The translations under genes were made by a program, and so were the position numbers. The notes below the pieces were generated by a model. It had not been told where the DNA came from, ran no database searches, and saw nothing but the letters and a program-made list of their open reading frames with translations. From positions 1 to 20,125 of the forward strand of contig JASHXG010000210.1 of assembly GCA_030043675.1 (NCBI GenBank): a stretch of DNA of 20,125 nt. Direction: 5' to 3'. Origin of the DNA: Vulcanimicrobiota bacterium (GTDB taxonomy: Bacteria > Vulcanimicrobiota > Vulcanimicrobiia > Vulcanimicrobiales > Vulcanimicrobiaceae). Each line of letters starts with the position of its first letter. Within the stretch, counting starts at the first letter, position 1. Shown here one piece after another: positions 6,991 through 12,867 of this stretch.

Positions 6991-7641
6991 AAGCAAACCA
7001 ATGTGGAAGATGCTGAAGAAGAAGGCGGTCGAGCAGACTGCGAGCACCGCGCCGGCTAGGACTTGCAAAACCGTGTGCGAGCCCAAGTAGACGCGCGCCC
7101 AGCAAACCATCGGGATCAGGACGAGAAATGGAAGAGGCTGCCGGCCGTAGAGCAGCGTCAGCGCGGTGAGCGGCGCGGTGATGCCGAGCGCGTGCGTGCT
7201 GATCTTCCAGTAGCGCGTGATGTACTGCACCACCAGCGTCGAGACGACGTATCCGAGCATCGCCGCGATCATCAAGCGCGGCGCATGCGTCAGCCAAAGT
7301 ACGAGAGCGCCCAAGACGTAGAAGACGACGAAGGCGCTGAAGACCATTTCGCGCTCGTGCCGCACCGACATATCTAAATCAGAGATGCGATCGGTGGCGT
7401 AGAGCCAGAAGACGTAGAGCATGGGGCCGATCGAGGTGAAGAAGGTCGAGAGGAAGAGCAGCCGCCAGAAGTCGAGCGTGCCCTTGGCGCTGACGTCGGC
7501 TAGAATGACGAACAGAGCAAGCGCGGTCAGGAACGGATTGAAAATCGTCGACAGAATCCGTGCCAGGTCGCGCCAGACCCGGCGCCTCGGCAGTGCCACG
7601 ACCTGTGCACTCGGCTGGGCCGATCGATCGGATTCCGGCAC
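6973..7641 (-). CDS. PAP2-superfamily membrane phosphatase
   Basis: A 222-residue protein with five or six predicted membrane helices. It belongs to the PAP2 (phosphatidic acid phosphatase type 2) superfamily by TRYWKISTHALG (Ser148, His150) and WARVYLGSHTVLQVLAGA (Arg183, nucleophile-like His189). The first motif is degenerate (DLDMSVRHERE) and the last acidic residue of the third motif is Gln193, as in some membrane PAP2 subfamilies. Substrates could be lipid phosphates such as undecaprenyl diphosphate, which would fit the neighbouring murI and amidase, but this is inferred. The GTG at 7641 is chosen because AAGGGG lies five bases upstream; longer in-frame starts would run into secG. The gene is divergent from secG across 56 bp and convergent with murI. 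Confidence 0.82.
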   Translation of the reverse strand: MPESDRSAQPSAQVVALPRRRVWRDLARILSTIFNPFLTALALFVILADVSAKGTLDFWRLLFLSTFFTSIGPMLYVFWLYATDRISDLDMSVRHEREMVFSAFVVFYVLGALVLWLTHAPRLMIAAMLGYVVSTLVVQYITRYWKISTHALGITAPLTALTLLYGRQPLPFLVLIPMVCWARVYLGSHTVLQVLAGAVLAVCSTAFFFSIFHIGLLSHAGR

Positions 7642-7646
7642 GCCGT

Positions 7647-7652
7647 CCCCTT
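7647..7652 (-). promoter_or_regulatory. Ribosome binding site for the PAP2 GTG start
   Basis: AAGGGG on the - strand, five bases before the GTG at 7641. This decides between that start and several upstream in-frame possibilities that would overlap secG. Confidence 0.65.
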
Positions 7653-7682
7653 CGCAGCAGGCGGCTTGAGGCCTGCGGTCGT

Positions 7683-7690
7683 AAGAAGGA
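7683..7690 (+). promoter_or_regulatory. Ribosome binding site for the long secG start
   Basis: AAGAAGGA lies seven bases before the TTG at 7698. No comparable site precedes the alternative TTG at 7815 that would give a normal-length SecG. Confidence 0.6.
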
Positions 7691-7697
7691 TGCCGCT

Positions 7698-8051
7698 TTG
7701 ACTCCAATTCTTCTCGCCGCCGCGGCCGTACCGTCGCCGGCCGCTGCGCCCGTTGCGCCGGCTGGTCCTCCGCTTCCCGTCGCCTCTCCCGCGCCGACGC
7801 CGATCGCACAGCATTTGCCGTGGCTGACGCACGGCATCGCGGGCATCTTCGTCATCTCGGCGATTGCACTGATCTTCTTGTTGGCGATTCAGACGACCAA
7901 ACAAGAGGGACTGACCGGTTCGATCGGCGGCCGCGTCGAGTCCACTTATCGGGGACGCCTCGGTGCCGACGAGCAGCTCAAGCGACTCACCGGATGGGTC
8001 GCGGTCACGTTCGTCGTTATGGCATTCGTACTGTCGCTGACGGGGATCTAG
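7698..8051 (+). CDS. secG: Preprotein translocase subunit SecG
   Basis: SecG is the small accessory subunit of the SecYEG channel. The C-terminal 78 residues fit the family. Helix 1 is AGIFVISAIALIFLLAIQ. The cytosolic loop TTKQEGLTGSIGGRVESTYR and RGRLGADEQLKRLTG follow the family pattern of a Gly-rich stretch before helix 2. Helix 2 is WVAVTFVVMAFVLSLTGI. The start is uncertain. TTG at 7698 has a good ribosome binding site and gives 117 residues, with an extra N-terminal segment of about 39 residues rich in Pro and Ala (a short hydrophobic ILLAAAAV, then PVAPAGPPLP). TTG at 7815 gives 78 residues, the usual SecG size, but has no visible binding site. The gene is followed after 24 bp by ABC ATPase genes, probably co-transcribed. 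Confidence 0.83.
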   Translation: MTPILLAAAAVPSPAAAPVAPAGPPLPVASPAPTPIAQHLPWLTHGIAGIFVISAIALIFLLAIQTTKQEGLTGSIGGRVESTYRGRLGADEQLKRLTGWVAVTFVVMAFVLSLTGI

Positions 8052-8075
8052 CGCGCCGCTTGTGACGAGCCGGTA

Positions 8076-9101
8076 GTGCCGCTTCTCGAGGTCGCGAACC
8101 TCCGGACGACGTTTCGGACGGAAGATGGCCCGGTCACGGCGGTTAACGGCCTCTCCTTTGCGTTACAAGCCGGCGAAACGCTCGGCATCGTCGGCGAGTC
8201 GGGTTCGGGGAAATCCGTAACAGCGCTTTCGATCATGCGGCTGCTGGCGCGCAACGCGACGGTAACCGCCGCCGGCGTCACGTTCGATGGTGAGAACCTG
8301 CTCCAAAAAAGCGAGCTCGAGATGCGCAAGATCCGCGGTTATAAGATCGCGATGATCTTTCAGGATCCCATGACCTCGCTCAACCCGGTGCTCACGATCG
8401 GCGAACAGATCGCCGAAGCAGTTCGTCTTCATCTGGGCGCCAGCAAGCGCGAGGCGCGCGATCGGGCTCTCGAGATGCTGCGCAAGGTCCGCGTGCCGGC
8501 TCCCGAAGAGCGCTTGGGCGATTATCCGCACCAGTTTTCGGGCGGTATGCGCCAGCGCGTGATGATCGCGATGGCGCTCTCGTGCAATCCGCAGCTCCTG
8601 ATTGCCGACGAGCCGACGACCGCTTTGGACGTCACGATTCAAGCCCAAGTTCTCGAGCTGATGAACGAGCTGCAACGGGAGACGGGCGCAGCGATCATCT
8701 TGATCACGCACGATCTCGGCGTCGTCGCCGAGGTCTGCAGGAACGTCTTAGTAATGTACGGCGGAAACATGGTCGAATACGGAACGGCCGAGCAGATATT
8801 CGGAACGCCGCGCATGCCGTACACGCAGGGATTGCTCGCCTCGCTGCCGCGTCTAGACGAAGGCGAGCACCGCCGGCTCGAGCCGATCCAGGGACAGCCG
8901 CCGAATCTGCTACGTCTGCCGCCCGGCTGCGCCTTCGCGCCGCGCTGTGCCTACCGCATGCCGATTTGTGACCAGCCCGTTCCGCAGTATGATTTCGGCG
9001 AAGGTCACATCGCTCGCTGTTATCTCTACGACGAGCGCACGCGCGACCAGCGACCGGCGGCAGCCGACAACGTTCCCATCGTGGCGGCCAACAGGCTCTG
9101 A
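8076..9101 (+). CDS. dppD: Oligopeptide/dipeptide ABC transporter ATP-binding protein (DppD/OppD type)
   Basis: A 341-residue cytoplasmic ATPase that would power peptide import through a membrane permease pair. Motifs are complete: Walker A GESGSGKS (40-47, Lys46), Q-loop Gln97 (IFQDPMTSLNP, the Opp/Dpp form), signature FSGGMRQRV (155-163), Walker B LLIADEP (Asp179, Glu180) and switch His213. The C-terminal extension with four cysteines (Cys286, 292, 299, 316; PGCAFAPRCAYRMPICD) is the oligo_HPY domain of this subfamily, which in some members binds an iron-sulphur cluster. The GTG at 8076 begins PLLEVANL as expected, though the ribosome binding site is weak. It overlaps the next gene by one base (TGATG). 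No permease or substrate-binding protein gene is present here. The dpp/opp/app distinction cannot be made. Confidence 0.9.
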   Translation: MPLLEVANLRTTFRTEDGPVTAVNGLSFALQAGETLGIVGESGSGKSVTALSIMRLLARNATVTAAGVTFDGENLLQKSELEMRKIRGYKIAMIFQDPMTSLNPVLTIGEQIAEAVRLHLGASKREARDRALEMLRKVRVPAPEERLGDYPHQFSGGMRQRVMIAMALSCNPQLLIADEPTTALDVTIQAQVLELMNELQRETGAAIILITHDLGVVAEVCRNVLVMYGGNMVEYGTAEQIFGTPRMPYTQGLLASLPRLDEGEHRRLEPIQGQPPNLLRLPPGCAFAPRCAYRMPICDQPVPQYDFGEGHIARCYLYDERTRDQRPAAADNVPIVAANRL

Positions 9102-10105
9102 TGAGCGGCGCTCTGATCGAGGTCAAAGAGCTCTTCAAATACTTTCCGATCTACGCGGGATTGACGTCGCGCCATGTCGCCGACGTACGCGCCGTTGACG
9201 GCGTGAGCTTTGCAATCGACCAAGGCGAAACGCTCGGACTAGTCGGAGAATCGGGCTCGGGCAAGACGACGCTCGGGCGCCTCCTGCTGCGGCTGCTGCC
9301 GGCCACTCGTGGGGAGGTCATCTTCGAGCAGCAGAACGTGCTGACGCTCAAGCGCCGCGAGCTTCGCCGCCTCCGCAGCGCGATGCAAATTATCTTTCAG
9401 GATCCGTTCGCCTCGCTCAATCCGCGCATGACCGTCGGCGAGATCATCGCCGAACCCTTGCGGATCCATGGTTTGGCAAACGGCAAACAGGTCGATGCAC
9501 GCGTGCGAGAGCTGCTCGAGCTGGTCGGGCTCCAGCCTTACCACGCGAACCGTTACCCCCATGAGTTTTCCGGCGGACAGCGCCAGCGAGTCGGCATTGC
9601 GCGCGCCTTAGCCGTCAATCCGCGGTTCGTCGTCTGCGACGAACCCGTCTCCGCGCTCGACGTCTCGATTCAAGCCCAGGTCATCAACCTGCTCGAGGAT
9701 TTGCAGGCGAAGTTCAAGCTGACCTACCTTTTTATTGCGCACGATCTGTCGGTCGTGCGCCATATCGCCCGCCGCGTCGCGGTGATGTACGTCGGCAAGA
9801 TCGTCGAACTCGCCGACCGTGACGCCCTCTATCGAAATCCGCTCCACCCGTATACGCAGGCACTGCTTTCGGCGATTCCGATACCGGACCCGGTGTTGGA
9901 GAGCCGCCGCAAGCGCATCGTCCTCACGGGCGACATTCCGTCGCCGGTGAACCCGCCGTCAGGATGCCGCTTTCATACGCGCTGTCCGGTCGCCTTCGAT
10001 CGCTGCTCCCGCGAGGAGCCGCCGCTCAAGGAGTACGCGCCTGGGCACTTCGCAGCGTGCCACTGGGTGGAAGAGCACCAAGGCCACGCGCCGGCGTTGA
10101 CCTAA
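9101..10105 (+). CDS. dppF: Oligopeptide/dipeptide ABC transporter ATP-binding protein (DppF/OppF type)
   Basis: A 334-residue partner ATPase of the preceding gene; the two would form the heterodimeric motor of a peptide importer. It begins MSGALIEVKELFKYFPI as OppF/DppF proteins do. Walker A is GESGSGKT (49-56, Lys55), Q-loop Gln100 (IFQDPFASLNPRMTV), signature FSGGQRQRVGIARAL (156-170), Walker B FVVCDEP (Asp180, Glu181), D-loop SALDVS and switch His214. The C-terminal oligo_HPY segment has four cysteines (289, 295, 302, 320). The ATG shares its first base with the stop of the upstream gene, so translation is probably coupled. A strong terminator follows 26 bp after the stop. Confidence 0.9.
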   Translation: MSGALIEVKELFKYFPIYAGLTSRHVADVRAVDGVSFAIDQGETLGLVGESGSGKTTLGRLLLRLLPATRGEVIFEQQNVLTLKRRELRRLRSAMQIIFQDPFASLNPRMTVGEIIAEPLRIHGLANGKQVDARVRELLELVGLQPYHANRYPHEFSGGQRQRVGIARALAVNPRFVVCDEPVSALDVSIQAQVINLLEDLQAKFKLTYLFIAHDLSVVRHIARRVAVMYVGKIVELADRDALYRNPLHPYTQALLSAIPIPDPVLESRRKRIVLTGDIPSPVNPPSGCRFHTRCPVAFDRCSREEPPLKEYAPGHFAACHWVEEHQGHAPALT

Positions 10106-10131
10106 AGGCCGCGTTGCCGTCTACCAACAAA

Positions 10132-10165
10132 ATGGGCGATCGCTCTGCGATCGCCCATCGTTTTT
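10132..10165. terminator. Bidirectional Rho-independent terminator
   Basis: A perfect 12-bp stem (ATGGGCGATCGC 10132-10143, GCGATCGCCCAT 10147-10158) with a TCT loop, followed by CGTTTTT. On the other strand the stem is followed by TTTTG. It therefore can stop transcripts from the secG-dppDF side (+) and from the convergent H1-like gene (-), whose stop is 14-20 bp away. Confidence 0.88.
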
Positions 10166-10178
10166 GAGTCCGGCCTGC

Positions 10179-10553
10179 CTAGGCTTTTTTCTTGCGCCCG
10201 CGTTTGCGCGCGACCTTGCGCACTTTGCGCGCTACCTTCCTGCCGGCGGCCTTTTTCTTGCGTCCGGTCTTGCGCGCGGCCTTGCGCACCTTGCGGCCGG
10301 CCTTGCGCGTCTTGCGCGCCACCTTTCTGCCGGCGGCCTTTTTCTTGCGGCCTGCTTTGCGCGCGGTCTTGCGCACCTTGCGCGCTACTTTGCGGCCTGC
10401 GGCCTTTTTCTTACGTCCACCCTTGCGTGCGCCTTTCTTGCGTCCATTGGCCGCCTTCTTGGCGCCCCCCGCGGCCGCTTTGCGCCGACGCGCTTTACGG
10501 CGTGGTTTAGGCTCTTCGACCGCCGGGCTGTCCAACATGGAATCGGAGTCCAT
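10179..10553 (-). CDS. Histone H1-like Lys/Arg/Ala-repeat nucleoid protein
   Basis: A 124-residue protein, about half Lys plus Arg, with no aromatic residue and no Ile, His, Cys or Gln. The first 15 residues are acidic (MDSDSMLDSPAVEEP). The rest is a disordered or helical basic tail built from repeats beginning GRKKKAAGRKVARK, with successive copies 22, 29 and 22 residues apart. Such tails resemble eukaryotic histone H1, chlamydial Hc1/Hc2, Bordetella BpH1 and Pseudomonas AlgP, which bind DNA or RNA and compact the nucleoid. A role in DNA topology is supported by its divergent pairing with topA but remains inferred. The ATG at 10553 has GGAGGA four bases upstream, a promoter at 10620-10648 and a structured leader. 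No globular domain is present. Confidence 0.8.
   Translation of the reverse strand: MDSDSMLDSPAVEEPKPRRKARRRKAAAGGAKKAANGRKKGARKGGRKKKAAGRKVARKVRKTARKAGRKKKAAGRKVARKTRKAGRKVRKAARKTGRKKKAAGRKVARKVRKVARKRGRKKKA
10234..10418. repeat. Degenerate tandem repeats inside the H1-like gene
   Basis: A conserved segment of about 32 bases recurs at 10234-10265, 10321-10352 and 10387-10418. Spacings are 87 and 66 bp, exact multiples of three. Each copy encodes the GRKKKAAGRKVARK core. Such in-frame repeats can expand or contract by slippage or recombination, so copy number may vary among strains. Confidence 0.8.
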
Positions 10554-10557
10554 TCAT

Positions 10558-10563
10558 TCCTCC
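10558..10563 (-). promoter_or_regulatory. Ribosome binding site of the H1-like gene
   Basis: GGAGGA on the - strand, four bases from the ATG at 10553. It directly abuts the 18-bp palindrome at 10564-10581, so a structure or a bound protein there could block access. Confidence 0.75.
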
Positions 10564-10581
10564 TCGTCCCCCGGGGGACGA
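10564..10581. promoter_or_regulatory. 18-bp perfect palindrome in the H1-like leader
   Basis: TCGTCCCCCGGGGGACGA is identical to its reverse complement over 18 bases. It lies between the predicted transcript start (about 10613) and the ribosome binding site. It could be a dimeric repressor operator or, in RNA, a G/C hairpin next to the ribosome binding site. Neither role is shown by sequence alone. Confidence 0.5.
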
Positions 10582-10594
10582 TAATCGTTAGTAG

Positions 10595-10612
10595 AAAGCG
10601 CTATCGCGCTTT
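10595..10612 (-). promoter_or_regulatory. Hairpin at the 5' end of the H1-like mRNA
   Basis: AAAGCGC (- strand 10612-10606) and GCGCTTT (10601-10595) form a perfect 7-bp stem with a four-base loop. Given the promoter at 10620-10648, transcription should start at about 10613, so the stem would sit at the extreme 5' end of the transcript. That position in known mRNAs tends to protect against decay. Confidence 0.5.
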
Positions 10613-10619
10613 TGAGCGC

Positions 10620-10648
10620 ATCATAGAGGATTTTTTCAAATGATGCAA
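10620..10648 (-). promoter_or_regulatory. Sigma70-type promoter of the H1-like gene
   Basis: Read on the - strand: -35 TTGCAT (10648-10643), a 17-base spacer containing an A-run, and -10 TATGAT (10625-10620). The predicted start near 10613 gives a leader of about 60 bases. Confidence 0.7.
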
Positions 10649-10671
10649 CGTCTTGGGCGCGCGTGCCCGCG

Positions 10672-10694
10672 ATGCGCGCGCGCGCGACACACGC
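10672..10694. other. Alternating purine-pyrimidine (Z-DNA-prone) tract
   Basis: Strictly alternating bases run from 10672 to 10686 (AT then GC repeats) and, after one break, from 10687 to 10694 (ACACACGC). A related GC-rich near-palindrome lies at 10655-10668. Such tracts can flip to Z-DNA under negative supercoiling. It sits between the divergent H1-like and topA promoters. Confidence 0.5.
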
Positions 10695-10701
10695 TGTGAA
10701 T

Positions 10702-10730
10702 TTGCCGGGTCTTGACCCCGGCGGTATACT
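10702..10730 (+). promoter_or_regulatory. Sigma70-type promoter of topA, predicted leaderless
   Basis: The -35 is TTGCCG (10702-10707), followed by a 17-base spacer and -10 TATACT (10725-10730). Only seven bases (AGGGCCC) separate the -10 box from the topA GTG at 10738, so transcription should begin at or beside the start codon. The spacer holds an inverted repeat (CCGGGTC 10705-10711 / GACCCCGG 10714-10721, one bulged C) that could be an operator. Confidence 0.75.
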
Positions 10731-10737
10731 AGGGCCC

Positions 10738-12867
10738 GTGAAAAAGCCCCTGATCATCGTGGAGTCGCCGGCAAAGGCGCGGACGATCAAGAAGTTCTTG
10801 CCGGCGCGCTATGCGGTAAAGGCCTCCGTCGGGCACGTGCGCGATCTTCCCAAGAGTACGCTCGGGGTCGACGTCGAGCATGACTTCGCGCCAAAGTACC
10901 TGACGATTAAGGGGAAGGCCGACGTAATAAAAGAGCTGCGGACCGCGGCGAAAAGCGCGACCGACGTGTATCTTGCGACCGACCCGGATCGCGAGGGCGA
11001 GGCAATCGCTTGGCACCTGGCCGAACTGCTAAAACTGCCGCAGCCCAAGCGGATCGAGCTGCACGAGATCACAAAAGAAGCAGCGCTGGCGGCCCTCAAG
11101 CACCCGCATCACATCAACATGGGCCGCGTCAACGCGCAGCAGGCGCGGCGCATTCTCGACCGGCTCGTCGGTTACAAAATCTCGCCGTTGCTTTGGGCCA
11201 AGGTCCGCGGTGGGCTCTCGGCGGGGCGGGTGCAGTCGGTCGCCGTGAAGCTCATCGTCGATCGTGAGCGCGAGATTGAAGCTTTCGTTCCAAAAGAGTA
11301 CTGGAGCATCACCGCGCTGCTCGCGAGCGAGCGCGATCCCCAGGCGCCCTTCTCGGCCGATCTGGTTAGCCGCCGCGGCGAGAAGCTCGAGGTCGGGAGT
11401 CAAGAGGAAGCCGACGCGGTCTTGCGGGCGCTCGACGGCGCCGCCTATCGCATTTCGTCGATCAAGAAGCGGGAGGTCCGGCGGAACGCGCCGGCGCCCT
11501 TCACGACATCGACGCTGCAGCAGGAAGCCTCACGAAAACTGCGGATGCGCGTCCGGCGCGCGATGCAAATTGCGCAAGCGCTCTACGAGGGGATCGACCT
11601 CGGCGGCAGCGAGGGAACCGTCGGACTCATCACTTATATGCGCACCGATTCGACCCGCATCAGCGATCAGGCGCGAGAGGCGGCCCGCGAGTTCATCGTC
11701 GATACCTACGGTGAGGGGTTCCATGGCGGTCGCCGCCATCGAATCCGCGAGGGCGCACAAGATGCTCACGAGGCGATTCGGCCGACGTCGGTGCTGCGAA
11801 CGCCCGAACGGCTCGCCGGCGTTCTCAAGCGCGAGGAGCTTCGGCTCTATACGATGATCTGGGAGCGCTTCGTCGCCTCGCAGATGGCCGCGGCCTTGTT
11901 CGATCAGACAACGGTCGACGTGTCGGCCGGTGAGTACGGCTTCCGCGCCACCGGAACGGTGATGCGCTTCCCGGGCTTCATGCGAGTCTACGAAGAGGGC
12001 AAGGATGAGGAGGGCGAGGCAACGCCCTCGGCCGAGGGTAACGGCGCTCCCCGCGGCAAGGGCCGAGCGCGCTTGCCGGAGCTATCCGAGGGGGAGGTGC
12101 TCGACTGCCGCAAGCTCGACTCGAAACAGCACTTCACCGAGCCGCCGCCGCGCTACACCGAAGCGGCGCTGGTGAAGGCGCTCGAGGAGAACGGAATCGG
12201 GCGGCCTTCGACCTACTCCACGATCGTCGAAACGATTCAGGCACGCGGTTACGTCGGCCAACGCGAGCGGCGCTTCGTTCCAACCGAGATCGGTGTGGCG
12301 GTCAACGACTTACTGGTCGAGCACTTTCCGAAGATCGTCAATCTCGACTTCACCGCTGGGATGGAGGGGGATCTCGACAAGGTTGCCGAGGGGCACGAAG
12401 ACTGGGTCGGATTGCTGCGCCGCTTCTACGGCCCGTTCGAGAGCGAGCTGGAAGTCGCCGAGAAGAAGCTGCCCCGGCTTGAGCTGCGTGACGAGCCGAC
12501 CGACGAGATCTGTCCGAACTGCGGGCGGCCGATGGTAATCAAGACCGGACGCTTTGGGCGATTCATCTCCTGCACCGGCTATCCGGAGTGCAAGACGACC
12601 AAACCGATCGTCAAGGAGACCGGCGCGAAATGCCCCAAAGACGGCGGCGCAATCGTGGAACGGCGCTCCAAGCGCGGACGAACGTTTTACGGCTGCGTCA
12701 ACTATCCGGCTTGCGATTTCATCTCGTGGGATCCGGTCGCCCAAGAACGCTGCCCGGTCTGCGGCTCCCACGTGATTTCCAAGTCCCGCCGCGGTGACAA
12801 CGCCCGGCTCGAGTGCGCCAACGATCGCACCCATCCCGTCGCGGAGCGAGAAGTCGTCGAAGTGTGA
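10738..12867 (+). CDS. topA: DNA topoisomerase I (type IA)
   Basis: A 709-residue enzyme that relaxes negatively supercoiled DNA by transient single-strand breaks through a 5'-phosphotyrosine. The Toprim domain opens with KPLIIVESPAKA (Glu9) and has the metal-binding TDPDREGEA (Asp82, Asp84, Glu86). The active-site tyrosine is Tyr300 (GLITYMRTDSTRIS), with SAGRVQSVAV and DAHEAIRPT nearby. The C-terminus has three zinc-ribbon units: ICPNCG...CTGYPEC, a second starting CPKDGG in which one of four cysteines is Asp, and RCPVCG...C...H. The GTG at 10738 is chosen because it starts the conserved N-terminus and fits the promoter; there is no ribosome binding site, consistent with a leaderless mRNA. 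Its stop overlaps the trmFO start (GTGA). Confidence 0.96.
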   Translation: MKKPLIIVESPAKARTIKKFLPARYAVKASVGHVRDLPKSTLGVDVEHDFAPKYLTIKGKADVIKELRTAAKSATDVYLATDPDREGEAIAWHLAELLKLPQPKRIELHEITKEAALAALKHPHHINMGRVNAQQARRILDRLVGYKISPLLWAKVRGGLSAGRVQSVAVKLIVDREREIEAFVPKEYWSITALLASERDPQAPFSADLVSRRGEKLEVGSQEEADAVLRALDGAAYRISSIKKREVRRNAPAPFTTSTLQQEASRKLRMRVRRAMQIAQALYEGIDLGGSEGTVGLITYMRTDSTRISDQAREAAREFIVDTYGEGFHGGRRHRIREGAQDAHEAIRPTSVLRTPERLAGVLKREELRLYTMIWERFVASQMAAALFDQTTVDVSAGEYGFRATGTVMRFPGFMRVYEEGKDEEGEATPSAEGNGAPRGKGRARLPELSEGEVLDCRKLDSKQHFTEPPPRYTEAALVKALEENGIGRPSTYSTIVETIQARGYVGQRERRFVPTEIGVAVNDLLVEHFPKIVNLDFTAGMEGDLDKVAEGHEDWVGLLRRFYGPFESELEVAEKKLPRLELRDEPTDEICPNCGRPMVIKTGRFGRFISCTGYPECKTTKPIVKETGAKCPKDGGAIVERRSKRGRTFYGCVNYPACDFISWDPVAQERCPVCGSHVISKSRRGDNARLECANDRTHPVAEREVVEV

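Noticed and set aside
7657..7676. Inverted repeat GCAGGC/GCCTGC between the PAP2 and secG genes, considered as a terminator
   Set aside because: It lies between two divergent starts, has no T-run and is short. At most it is a weak leader structure.
10179..10553. Repeat array considered as a CRISPR or non-coding tandem repeat
   Set aside because: Spacings are unequal but all multiples of three, the repeats are in frame, and the frame has a ribosome binding site and promoter. There are no spacers.
10192..10643. Open frames on the + strand across the H1-like gene
   Set aside because: They are repetitive Leu/Arg/Ala or Phe/Leu translations produced by the basic repeats read backwards. There is no ribosome binding site, and the promoter evidence supports the - strand gene.
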